A DNA stretch of 64,000 nt from Trichocoleus desertorum ATA4-8-CV12 (GTDB lineage Bacteria > Cyanobacteriota > Cyanobacteriia > FACHB-46). The notes beneath the pieces are model-generated. The model made no database searches, had not been told where the DNA came from, and saw nothing but the letters and a program-made list of their open reading frames with translations. Numbering within the stretch: the stretch's first letter is position 1; each line of letters starts with the position of its first letter. The stretch is taken from the NCBI GenBank assembly GCA_019358975.1, contig JAHHIL010000003.1, positions 248,001 to 312,000 of the forward strand. Direction: 5' to 3'. Position numbers and translations under genes: made by a program. This document shows, piece by piece, positions 25,500 through 33,334 of this stretch.

Positions 25500-25676
25500 A
25501 TGGCAATCCAGGAACTTGTTGATCGGATTTTGGCATCCCGTCGCATTAGTCGTACCGAGCAAAACCGCTTCATGTCAGCACTGCTCGCAAAAAATTTTTT
25601 GAGTGCAGAAGATCAACAGCAAATTACTCGCGTTTTTGATGGTTTGCAGACGGGTTTAATCCGCGTGGTGGATTAA
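25500..25676 (+). CDS. Small conserved cyanobacterial protein
   Basis: 58 residues, MAIQELVDRILASRRISRTE to GLIRVVD, highly helical and amphipathic. The pattern (ISRTEQNRFMSALL...FDGLQTGLIRVVD) matches a small soluble protein I have seen across cyanobacteria without assigned function. The ATG at 25500 is taken as start because it begins the conserved part; the open frame extends 28 codons further upstream through AT-rich leader sequence. It is convergent with the DUF1611 gene. Confidence 0.75.
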   Translation: MAIQELVDRILASRRISRTEQNRFMSALLAKNFLSAEDQQQITRVFDGLQTGLIRVVD

Positions 25677-25690
25677 CGCATTGCTGGCAA

Positions 25691-26740
25691 TTAGCGATCG
25701 CCCAAAATTGCATCTAACAATAAATCAGCGCGGAACCTAACTGGATCGGTACAAGGGAGGCCCGTTTCTTGTTGGGTTTGCTCAATCGCTTGCTTTGCGG
25801 CGCCTGTGTCTAGGTGAGCCGTGTTGAGGGCGATCGCCACAACTTTAGCAGGTGCAAAAGCTCCTCCTGCGGTTGCCACAGTTTCATACAGCTCAACCAC
25901 CTGCGGTAATGGTGGAATCAGCACATGTGGGAGATTGCGAATATGAGTTTGTCCTGCCCGATGCACTAGCACGAGATGGGTGGGCTGAGAGCCACGCAAC
26001 AACGGTAAAGTCGCGGTAGAAGCAGGGTTCAGCAACGAACCCTGGCCTTCCACAAACACAATGTCTTGGTCTGTACCTGAGCGCAGCATCAACTGTTCCA
26101 CAGCGCCAGCCGCAAAATCAACCCGGATTGCATCTAGAGGAATCCCATCTCCTGCCAGCATCATGCCCGCCTGACCCGTAGCGAGGAACTTAGCCCGCAA
26201 GCCCCGCTGTAGCGCAGTTTGGTGGAGTTCTAAGGCAGTAGACATCTTACCCACGCTCATGTCGGTGCCCACTAGCAGCACCCGCAAGCAATCCAGCAAT
26301 CGCGCCTGTCCGCTACCCACCGTTAAGCCTGCTGGCTCTTGGCGCATATCCCAAATCCACTGATCCGTGCGGAGGAGCGCCTGGAGTTCTGGGTCTTGGG
26401 CCAAGGGCGTATGCAGGCCATTTGCTACAGAAACACCCGCCGCGATCGCCTGTTGAATTTCTTGTCGCCAAGCCTCTGGCAAAATGCCACCCGAAGGCGC
26501 AATCCCGATCGCCAAAACATCAGGCTTATAAGCTAGAGCCTCAGCAACAAACGCCACGATGGGCGCAGAACGATGAATGCCAGTTAGGTCGAGCAGGGAT
26601 TCTCCGACGCACTGTTGATCAATCACTGCCACAATGTTGGCATCGCTGTAGCGCAAGAGGGATAGCCCTGTTTTCCCCTGAGAGCCGCGAATTCCCTCGT
26701 GGAGCAGAATGGCGACGCGATGTTTAGGGCTGAGACGCAT
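25691..26740 (-). CDS. dgcN: DUF1611 protein, DgcN-like
   Basis: 349 residues of the DUF1611 family. An N-terminal Rossmann-like part (ANIVAVIDQQCVGES; DVLAIGIAPSGG) is followed by a P-loop NTPase-like domain with GTDMSVGKMS at 158-167 and IVFVEGQGSLLNP further on. DgcN proteins of this family N-acetylate D-glutamate in marine bacteria, and their partner DgcA is an enolase-superfamily racemase. Here the upstream gene is just such an enolase member and overlaps by 17 bp, so the two are translationally coupled. Role in D-amino-acid or cell-wall peptide use is inferred. Confidence 0.82.
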   Translation of the reverse strand: MRLSPKHRVAILLHEGIRGSQGKTGLSLLRYSDANIVAVIDQQCVGESLLDLTGIHRSAPIVAFVAEALAYKPDVLAIGIAPSGGILPEAWRQEIQQAIAAGVSVANGLHTPLAQDPELQALLRTDQWIWDMRQEPAGLTVGSGQARLLDCLRVLLVGTDMSVGKMSTALELHQTALQRGLRAKFLATGQAGMMLAGDGIPLDAIRVDFAAGAVEQLMLRSGTDQDIVFVEGQGSLLNPASTATLPLLRGSQPTHLVLVHRAGQTHIRNLPHVLIPPLPQVVELYETVATAGGAFAPAKVVAIALNTAHLDTGAAKQAIEQTQQETGLPCTDPVRFRADLLLDAILGDR

Positions 26741-27782
26741 GTTGAACTCCTAAACCAGGCAAATCGTTGGGCAGTAAACGTCCATCCTGCATTGTGGCAC
26801 CCTTAAATGGATCGTCTAGCAGATTCAAGTGACTATCGAGATCTAAATAATCCGCGTAGGCGGAGAGCTGAGCGGCAGCAGTATTGAGCAAGCTACTGTC
26901 AGAATAACAACCAAACATGATCTGGAGGCCACAAGCGCGAGCTGTATGCACCATCCGCATTGCCTCGGTCAACCCACCCGACTTCATCAGCTTGATATTA
27001 ATGCCATGAACGCGATCGCTGAGGGGCGGAATATCTCGACTCGTAAAACAGCTTTCATCCACAAAAATCGGCAAAGGCGATCGCTCGTACAGTTCTGGCA
27101 AGTCTTGCTCCTGACCTCGACGGAGGGGTTGCTCTATATAGGTCACGCCTTGTTGCTCTAGCCACTGACTCATTTTGATCGCATTAGTGAGACTCCAGCC
27201 ACCATTGGCATCAATGCTGATCTTGATTTGCGGTGGTGCAACCTCACGAATAGCAACTAACATGGCTTGATCGGCATCAGTACCATCGGGGCTACCCAGT
27301 TTGACCTTTAAAGCTTTTGCCGAAGTAAGTTGCAGCCAATCTTTAACCCGTTGCTGCGCTACCTCTGGCGGATTAATGCCAATGGTGACGGATGTCGGGA
27401 CAATGCGATCGCGATTCAACCCCCACAACTGCCACAGCGGTAACTGCACTTTGTGACCCAGCCAATCTAGTAACGCGATATCTAAAGCCGCATGAGCCGC
27501 TGAAGGGAGTTGAGCTTCCCGTAAAACCAGTTCAATCTGCTGACGATCGAGGGGATGGAACGGTTCCAAGGCGGGGGCTATCTGCTGCAACTGTTGAGCG
27601 AGAGCGATCGCCTCTGTCGTTTGCGGCGTTTCCCCCACTGAAAAGGGAGAACCTTCCCCCCAACCTGCAATGCCATCTTGTTCCACCCGCACCCAGACAT
27701 TCGTCGTTTGAGCCGTGGTACCTCGACTGATGGTGAGGGGGAATCGCTTGTGAACCGTAAAGGTTTCGACGTGAATTCGCAT
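26724..27782 (-). CDS. dgcA: Dipeptide epimerase / N-acyl-glutamate racemase-like enolase-superfamily enzyme
   Basis: 352 residues of the muconate-lactonizing subgroup of the enolase superfamily. Acid-base Lys159 and Lys161 (KVK), metal ligands Asp191, Glu217 and Asp242, and the second base Lys264-Lys267 region (INIKLMKSGG) are all present. Family members epimerise L-Ala-D/L-Glu dipeptides from peptidoglycan or, as DgcA, racemise N-acetyl-D-glutamate. The adjoining, overlapping DUF1611 gene favours the DgcA-like reading, but dipeptide epimerase is equally possible. The ATG overlaps the stop of an upstream minus-strand open frame as TAATG. Confidence 0.85.
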   Translation of the reverse strand: MRIHVETFTVHKRFPLTISRGTTAQTTNVWVRVEQDGIAGWGEGSPFSVGETPQTTEAIALAQQLQQIAPALEPFHPLDRQQIELVLREAQLPSAAHAALDIALLDWLGHKVQLPLWQLWGLNRDRIVPTSVTIGINPPEVAQQRVKDWLQLTSAKALKVKLGSPDGTDADQAMLVAIREVAPPQIKISIDANGGWSLTNAIKMSQWLEQQGVTYIEQPLRRGQEQDLPELYERSPLPIFVDESCFTSRDIPPLSDRVHGINIKLMKSGGLTEAMRMVHTARACGLQIMFGCYSDSSLLNTAAAQLSAYADYLDLDSHLNLLDDPFKGATMQDGRLLPNDLPGLGVQHASQP

Positions 27783-27954
27783 TACGCTACATCGTCCGAG
27801 ATCTCAAACAAGGTGATATCCGGATCGCAAATATAAAACCCATAATTGGAGTTTAGACTAATCGAGAAAAGAGCGATCGCTCTCCAGAAAACTTGAGTTC
27901 TGAATCGGCTGACCTTAAAAATAGAGCTATTCAAGCCAGCATCCGGTGAAAGAT

Positions 27955-28755
27955 ATGAACCCAAATTATGCTCCTCCCGTTGATCAACTCCTCAGTTTTG
28001 GTGATTGTCGAAAGTCGATGGCTGAATGGCCCAATTATCTCCAAGATTTAGGGCTAGGGCCAGAGCATATTCCAGACTTGATTCGGATGGCTACGGATGA
28101 AGAGTTATGGACAATAGAGTCCGAAGGTTTAGAGATTTGGGCACCGATTCACGCTTGGCGATCGCTTGGTCAATTGCGGGCTGAGGCAGCGATCGAACCT
28201 TTGCTAGGTTTGCTCCACTGGATAGACGAAGAAGGCAATGACTGGATCGGTGAAGAAGTGCCTGAAGTGTTGGGCATGATTGGAGCCGCTGCTATTCCAG
28301 CCGTTAACCATTACTTGGTAGATAAAACGCATGGGGTATGGGCACGAACCGCAGCATCTGAGGCTTTGGTCAAAATTGCTCAGCAGTATCCAGAAGTACG
28401 AGAGCAATCTATTAACGCGATCGCCCATCAGCTAGAGCAGTTTACTAAAAACAATCCAGTGCTTAACGGCATGCTGGTTGCAGCATTGCTAGACCTGAAG
28501 GCGGTGGAAGCTGCCCCGGTTATGGAAAGAGCCTTTGCTGCTAATCGAGTGGATGACACGATCGCGGGCGATTGGGAGGCGGTACAGCTAGATCTAGGCA
28601 TGGTCTCCGAGCTAGAGTTGCGCCAACGCCGATTTGAAGCCGCTCAACGCCCCGTGATTGATTTTTCTGCGATAGCCAAACCCAAACAAGAAGTTTCAGG
28701 TTTCGGCTCATCCTCTTCCGACAAATCCAAGAAAAAAGGTAAAAAGAAAAAATAG
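27955..28755 (+). CDS. DUF1186-type HEAT-like protein
   Basis: 266 residues. Alpha-helical HEAT-like repeats dominate residues about 45-190 (WAPIHAWRSLGQLRAEAAIEPLLGLL, EEVPEVLGMIGAAAIPAVNHYL, ARTAASEALVKIAQQYP), matching DUF1186. The tail is Ser/Lys-rich and ends in KKKGKKKK, possibly nucleic-acid or membrane binding. The ATG at 27955 is preferred over a GTG three codons upstream. Function is unknown; probably a protein-interaction scaffold. It is convergent with the gene at 28807, with a hairpin between them. Confidence 0.8.
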   Translation: MNPNYAPPVDQLLSFGDCRKSMAEWPNYLQDLGLGPEHIPDLIRMATDEELWTIESEGLEIWAPIHAWRSLGQLRAEAAIEPLLGLLHWIDEEGNDWIGEEVPEVLGMIGAAAIPAVNHYLVDKTHGVWARTAASEALVKIAQQYPEVREQSINAIAHQLEQFTKNNPVLNGMLVAALLDLKAVEAAPVMERAFAANRVDDTIAGDWEAVQLDLGMVSELELRQRRFEAAQRPVIDFSAIAKPKQEVSGFGSSSSDKSKKKGKKKK

Positions 28756-28762
28756 AGCGATC

Positions 28763-28796
28763 GGGTGGGCAAGCGATGATATAAATCATCCCACCC
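28763..28796. terminator. Bidirectional hairpin between convergent genes
   Basis: GGGTGG and CCACCC (28763-28768, 28791-28796) plus an inner GATGAT-ATAA-ATCATC stem (28775-28790), with a small bulge. It sits between the stops at 28755 and 28807. On the minus strand a T-rich TATTTTTTCTTTTT follows at a short distance. Confidence 0.6.
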
Positions 28797-28806
28797 AATT
28801 AATCGT

Positions 28807-29328
28807 TTAAATTAGATGAGTGGAAGCCTTGACACGCACAGTAGACTGCCAAGTATCACCTGATTTCCATACTCTAAAAACATCATAGTTTCTGCTATCA
28901 ACATAGTGACAAGCCATCCAGTGATGATCATCTCGTGCTTTTAGAAATGTTGTGGCTTTAACTCGGATATCATCGTGCCAAGTGTCATCATTGCTATTCC
29001 ATACTTCAAAGCAATGGTGATTAACTTTATCTGATTTTGCAAACCTCATCCAATGCTTTTCATCTCTGCCCTTCAGCATTACTGCCTTTTGAACTACAAC
29101 TGAACCTTTCTTGAGACCCGCCTGCAAATCTTTAAGATTCTGCCTGGTTTCTTTTAAATCTGTCTGAGTCTTTTTAAATTCTGTTTGAGCTTCTTTGAGT
29201 TCTGTTTTAACCGTATCCAGTTCAGTTCTGAGGGTTTGAGCTTCTGCTGTAGCTGCTTCTAGCTCACGTCTAGCGAGATCTAACTTCTGAAGCGCTTCTT
29301 CAATGCATTGTAAAGGTGTACTTCCCAT
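28807..29328 (-). CDS. Coiled-coil protein with tandem C-terminal modules, unknown
   Basis: 173 residues. Residues 8-72 form a strong heptad coiled coil (LQKLDLARRELEAATAEAQ, LKEAQTEFKKTQTDLKETRQ). Residues about 78-170 are two copies of a roughly 44-residue module sharing KA-x3-LK-x-RD-x2-HWM, F-x-VW-x-S-x-DTW and (I/V)RVKA, and the protein ends just as a third copy would begin (KASTHLI). The many Trp, His and Asp suggest a beta-rich binding domain such as a lectin-like fold, but I recognise no family. A ribosome site GGAGAG precedes the ATG. It lies 37 bp downstream of the helical-protein gene at 29366, surely one operon. Confidence 0.7.
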   Translation of the reverse strand: MGSTPLQCIEEALQKLDLARRELEAATAEAQTLRTELDTVKTELKEAQTEFKKTQTDLKETRQNLKDLQAGLKKGSVVVQKAVMLKGRDEKHWMRFAKSDKVNHHCFEVWNSNDDTWHDDIRVKATTFLKARDDHHWMACHYVDSRNYDVFRVWKSGDTWQSTVRVKASTHLI

Positions 29329-29365
29329 CTTAATTGCTCTCCAAATTTACCTGAATAATGAATAG

Positions 29366-30103
29366 CTAAATATATTGATGCCAAAATTCACAGAGCTGAC
29401 CATATTTGAACCAGTCTTTAATAAAAATATTTTGAAAAGCAGGTGCACCTCTTGCTAGATACTTCATTAAAACGGCGCTGTGTTGGAGTTGGGCATAAGT
29501 CTCAATAATCTTCTCGACAGGTTTATTCTCATTGAGTTTGCTCAGTTCGTAGCATTCCATGAGCCGATAGATCTCTAAGTTTGAAAGATCTAAACCGCTC
29601 TTCCAATGAATGTTTAATTGCTGCTTGCATTGATCCCACGGTGCAGGTAGAAAATGTCTAAATTTTTTAATTTCGAATTCCAATCTAGTTATTTCACCTG
29701 CTAGAAATTCTGCAATGCGATCAATGAGAGCATTGGCATCTTGAAAGAATTTTGTTTCTAGGTGTTCTATTTCTTTTAAGGTGGACTCAATTAAATCCTT
29801 TAAAGCATCTGTTCCAACTTGAGCTTTCTTGAAAAGGTTTTCAAGCAAATCAGTGACTTGCTCAATAGTGTCTTTAATAATCTGATGTGCTACGGATTCT
29901 CCATTCTTAATGAGTTCTGTAGCAACATATTCAACATGATTAGCAAAAGGATACAAATGATTATCGAAAAGCTCATCTATTAGATGGTTAAATTCTTCTT
30001 TAGTTGCTTCGCCAAAACTCTTACCTAGCTTTCTGCCGAAGGCTTTAGCGTCTAATAAATAGTTAAGAATAGAAGTGTAGTTGCGATGTAAGGAGATGAC
30101 CAT
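29366..30103 (-). CDS. All-helical protein of unknown function
   Basis: 245 residues, nearly all predicted helix, with long amphipathic stretches (FNHLIDELFDNHLYPFANHV, QVTDLLENLFKKAQVGTDAL, FFQDANALIDRIAEFLAGEI) reminiscent of pore-forming or membrane-remodelling helical bundles. The C-terminus is rich in Trp, Phe and Tyr (FIKDWFKYGQLCEFWHQYI). There is no signal peptide and no recognised motif. The gene is AT-rich compared with ychF next door, suggesting transfer, and heads a two-gene unit with the coiled-coil protein. A toxin-like effector is one idea; evidence is thin. Confidence 0.65.
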   Translation of the reverse strand: MVISLHRNYTSILNYLLDAKAFGRKLGKSFGEATKEEFNHLIDELFDNHLYPFANHVEYVATELIKNGESVAHQIIKDTIEQVTDLLENLFKKAQVGTDALKDLIESTLKEIEHLETKFFQDANALIDRIAEFLAGEITRLEFEIKKFRHFLPAPWDQCKQQLNIHWKSGLDLSNLEIYRLMECYELSKLNENKPVEKIIETYAQLQHSAVLMKYLARGAPAFQNIFIKDWFKYGQLCEFWHQYI

Positions 30104-30163
30104 TGTCGATCAGCTTTGATGGCTGAATTGAGAGTGCCCATTCCTTTGCTTTAAGCAACAAAA

Positions 30164-30183
30164 AGGTGAGCGATCGCCCACCT
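30164..30183 (-). terminator. HIP1-centred palindrome after ychF
   Basis: AGGTGAGCGATCGCCCACCT is a 20-bp palindrome (one mismatched pair) with HIP1 at its centre. It begins 24 bp past the ychF stop. Its function as a terminator is uncertain, as the loop would be very small and no U-run follows. Confidence 0.35.
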
Positions 30184-30206
30184 CTAAAACCTTTTGTGTG
30201 TTGAAC

Positions 30207-31295
30207 TTAAACGTTGAAGCGGAAAAGCATCACGTCGCCTTCTTGGACGATGTATTCTTTGCCTTCACTGCGGACTAAGCCTTTTTCCTTGGCAGCAGCC
30301 ATTGAACCTGTAGTGGTCAAATCCTTGTACGCAACCGTTTCGGCTCGGATGAAGCCACGTTCAAAATCGGAGTGGATCACGCCAGCGGCTTGAGGAGCAG
30401 ACATCCCAGCTTTGATTGTCCAGGCGCGAGTTTCTTTAGGGCCAGCGGTGAAATAGGTGCGGAGACCCAAAAGTTCATAAGTAGCGCGAATCAGAGATTT
30501 AAGGCCACCTTCTTCCACACCTAAGGAAGCCAAGAAATCTTGACGCTCATCTTCGGGAAGTTCGACCAGTTCTGACTCAACCTGAGCCGAGACTACCACC
30601 ACTTGCGCTTCCGAGCCTGCATACTGTCGCACTTGCTCCACCTGAGCATTCCCTGCTGCCAAATCATCTTCCGCAACGTTGGCCGCATAGATGATGGGTT
30701 TGCGGGTTAGCAGACCTAGAGGCTTAACGATGAGTTCTTCTTCCTCGTTCAGGTCAACTTGACGAGCTTGTTGGCCTTCATTAAGGGCGGCACTCAGTTT
30801 TTCCAATGCCCCCAGCTCAATTTGGGCTTCTTTGCTAGTGCGGGCATTTTTGCGGGTGCGCTCAATCCTGCGATCGATCTGAAACAAATCAGACAATCCT
30901 AGTTCTAAATTGATCACTTCGATGTCGCGGACTGGATCAACCGAACCAGAGACGTGGATGATGTCGTCATTCTCAAAGCAGCGCACCACATGCACGATCG
31001 CATCGACTTCACGAATGTTGGCGAGAAACTGGTTACCCAGCCCTTCTCCCTTGCTGGCTCCTTTCACCAATCCGGCGATGTCTACAAACTCAACCCGCGT
31101 GGGCACGATTTCTGCTGAGCTAGAAATCTTGGCGAGTGTTTGCAGCCGCTCATCCGGAACCGCAACCACGCCAACATTTGGCTCGATGGTGCAGAAAGGA
31201 AAGTTGGCAGCTTGGGCTTTGGCATTCGCGACCAAAGCATTGAATAAAGTTGATTTTCCAACGTTGGGCAGTCCAACAATCCCGGCTCTTAGCAT
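30207..31295 (-). CDS. ychF: Redox-regulated ATPase YchF (Obg family)
   Basis: 362 residues, the usual YchF length. The G1 P-loop is GLPNVGKST (8-16). In place of the GTP-specific NKxD, the YchF-type NVAEDD region (about 203-208) occurs, which explains ATP preference. Walker B is [17 protein letters not shown] (about 74-90). A coiled-coil insert (about 130-190) and a C-terminal TGS domain ([29 protein letters not shown]) complete it. YchF binds ribosomes and acts in translation and stress responses. The start ATG gives [15 protein letters not shown], the family N-terminus. Confidence 0.97.
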   Translation of the reverse strand: MLRAGIVGLPNVGKSTLFNALVANAKAQAANFPFCTIEPNVGVVAVPDERLQTLAKISSSAEIVPTRVEFVDIAGLVKGASKGEGLGNQFLANIREVDAIVHVVRCFENDDIIHVSGSVDPVRDIEVINLELGLSDLFQIDRRIERTRKNARTSKEAQIELGALEKLSAALNEGQQARQVDLNEEEELIVKPLGLLTRKPIIYAANVAEDDLAAGNAQVEQVRQYAGSEAQVVVVSAQVESELVELPEDERQDFLASLGVEEGGLKSLIRATYELLGLRTYFTAGPKETRAWTIKAGMSAPQAAGVIHSDFERGFIRAETVAYKDLTTTGSMAAAKEKGLVRSEGKEYIVQEGDVMLFRFNV

Positions 31296-31346
31296 GTCAG
31301 TTCGGTTGCGTTAGTAAACAAATCAGCAGATGGGCTGATATTGATT

Positions 31347-31574
31347 TTATTGCGGTTCCGGAATCGTTTGTGGAATTGGTGCGGGGACTGTCTGCGGAAT
31401 CGGCGCGGGAACAGGCTCTGGAACTGGGCCAGGAACCGTTTGCGGCACAACTTGAGGAATCGGTTCGGGCACAGGGCCAGGAACAGGCTCTGGAATCATG
31501 GGGCCAGGGTTTGGTTCTAGAGGGCCAGGGCCAGGAGTCGGAATTTGTGGCTCTGGGATGCTAATCATATACAT
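31347..31574 (-). CDS. Proline-rich repetitive small protein
   Basis: 75 residues, about 40% Pro, built of P-(E/A/G)-P and (I/V)PQ(T/V)VP units (for example EPVPGPVPEP, APIPQTVPAP). It has no signal peptide and should adopt a polyproline-like extended form. A near-perfect ribosome site AGAAGGAG lies nine nt before the ATG, which argues for translation; a second ATG two codons on is possible. Coding may be biased by the DNA repeat, so a fortuitous frame cannot be excluded. It lies 52 bp upstream of ychF on the same strand. Confidence 0.5.
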   Translation of the reverse strand: MYMISIPEPQIPTPGPGPLEPNPGPMIPEPVPGPVPEPIPQVVPQTVPGPVPEPVPAPIPQTVPAPIPQTIPEPQ

Positions 31575-31661
31575 GGTTCGCGGCTCCTTCTACATCTCGT
31601 TTCTATGGTAAAAGGCGATCGCGTGGCTGGCATCCGCCGCAAGTAACGACCTAAAGAACAA

Positions 31662-32315
31662 CTATCCATGCTGAAACACAACAGAAAAATTGTTGGCGGG
31701 CATCGGTACAGTTTCCAGGAAAATCAAGTTTTGGGCTTTGGCTGCGGCGACGACATCTTCTAGGTTTCGTACTCCCCAATCGGGATTTTGCGATCGCAGC
31801 GATTCATCAAACAACTCATTGCTAGGAGCGGTGTGCTGTCCGTTTTGCTTATAGGGGCCATAGAGATACAGGATGCCATCTGGGGGGAGAATGCGGCCCG
31901 CACCTGCTAGCAGCCCTAGACCAGCCGACCAAGGCGCGATATGAATCATGTTGCAACAGACGATCGCGGTAATGGTTGGATCTGGGCGCTCGCTGCCATC
32001 GCTGGCTGTCTCAATCGGCCAAGTAGAGTCTCGCGTGTCTAGTTGCAGGGGCGATCGCAAATTATCCGCAGGCCATTCCTGCTGCCATGCGGCAATGCTA
32101 GCCACCATATCGGGGTTAGGATCGCTCGGTTGCCAAATCCGAGGCTGGAGACGTGGCGCAAAGAAGATGGCATGTTCCCCAGTTCCACTCGCCACTTCCA
32201 AGACTGTACCTGTAGGAGGCAAGACCTTTTGCAATATCCGTAGGATCGGTTCTCGATTGCGAGCCGTAGCTGGGGCATGACGGCAGACATCATTAGTCGT
32301 TGGATGGTCAGGCAT
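31662..32315 (-). CDS. DUF938 SAM-dependent methyltransferase-like protein
   Basis: 217 residues. Motif I is VLEVASGTGEHAIFFA (about 38-53), followed by IWQPSDPN and later CNMIHIAPW (about 122-130) and GILYLYGPY. These are signatures of the DUF938 family, a class I Rossmann methyltransferase of unknown substrate. The ATG at 32315 (MPDHPTTNDVCRHAPA) is preferred over that at 32336. It lies 34 bp downstream of the SLH gene on the same strand and may share its transcript. Confidence 0.88.
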   Translation of the reverse strand: MPDHPTTNDVCRHAPATARNREPILRILQKVLPPTGTVLEVASGTGEHAIFFAPRLQPRIWQPSDPNPDMVASIAAWQQEWPADNLRSPLQLDTRDSTWPIETASDGSERPDPTITAIVCCNMIHIAPWSAGLGLLAGAGRILPPDGILYLYGPYKQNGQHTAPSNELFDESLRSQNPDWGVRNLEDVVAAAKAQNLIFLETVPMPANNFSVVFQHG

Positions 32316-32349
32316 AGGGTTCTTAGAACATCTCACCTGCCCATCTTAC

Positions 32350-33129
32350 CTATTGAGCAGGCTGACCTTGATCGGGCTGTGCCTGAACGGGTTGAGCCTG
32401 AACGGGTTGAGGAGTGGCTTGAGGAGTAGATTGAACCTGAGGAAGTTGAGTTTCCTGAGCAGGCGCAGAATCAGGTCTGGTTTGACGCGCTAAATACTGA
32501 CTCAACGCATAAGCCAAATCCCCTCTAGTAATCGGCTGGAGCGGATTAATCTGATCTGCTTCTACATTGACAAAACCTTCATTCAAGGCCGTTGCCATTG
32601 CTTTGCGGGCCCAGGCAGGAATGTTTTGCGAGTCAGGATAGCGAGCCAAAATTGCCTTTACAGTGGCATCTGGGAACTGGTACACCCCATAGGCTTGAGC
32701 AAAAATTGCCAAAGCTTCGGCTCTGGTCATTTTCTGATTGGGGTAAAACAGCCGACCCCGATACCCAGTCATAGTGCCCGTCTTCAGCACCGTTTGAATG
32801 TCTTTGTAACCCCAGTAATTAGGTGAGACATCATCGACAGGGACTGGTTCACCTTGTTTAGCCGCAGCTCGCTGATTTAACTGAAAGGTTTTTACCAAGA
32901 TGGAGGCAAGTTCGGCGCGACTGAGTAAGTCATTCTCACGAAAATCTCCATTGCGATCCCGCGTCATCAACCCCGCAGCGACCACCTGGGCGATCGGGTC
33001 AGCGACAGGTGTGGTCATTTCGATCAGTTCATCTAAGGGCGGCACACCTGGAAGGGGTTGCGCTTGGACTACTAATTGCAATCCTTGTAGTAATGCCACC
33101 AAAGAAACAGTGCTGAGCAAACGGTGCAT
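32350..33129 (-). CDS. SLH-domain envelope protein
   Basis: 259 residues. Signal peptide at residues 1-23 (cleavage near VVQAQ). Three S-layer homology-like segments follow, around residues 50-90 (GLMTRDRNGDFRENDLLSRAELASIL), 107-146 (YWGYKDIQTVLKTGTMTGYRGRLFYPNQKMTRAEALAIF) and 170-216 (WARKAMATALNEGFVNVEADQINPLQPITRGDLAYAL). The tail is made of repeated VQAQPxQ units. SLH domains bind secondary cell-wall polymers or peptidoglycan, so the protein likely sits in the periplasm or outer envelope. Confidence 0.85.
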   Translation of the reverse strand: MHRLLSTVSLVALLQGLQLVVQAQPLPGVPPLDELIEMTTPVADPIAQVVAAGLMTRDRNGDFRENDLLSRAELASILVKTFQLNQRAAAKQGEPVPVDDVSPNYWGYKDIQTVLKTGTMTGYRGRLFYPNQKMTRAEALAIFAQAYGVYQFPDATVKAILARYPDSQNIPAWARKAMATALNEGFVNVEADQINPLQPITRGDLAYALSQYLARQTRPDSAPAQETQLPQVQSTPQATPQPVQAQPVQAQPDQGQPAQ

Positions 33130-33334
33130 CTTTATAAATCCCTCCTGACTGTGCCAACTCTACGAATTACTTATCCTTTAAACCCGCTAGAGTCTTTGAA
33201 TTCAACCCTTTCACCGAAGTTTACGGATCAGGTTCAACGAACGTGCTAGAGATTGCGTCGTTCAGTGAGGTCGATCTAATTGATGACCCCGACCGTCCAG
33301 TTGACGAGTCAATCAGATTTATGTTTCAGCAAAT

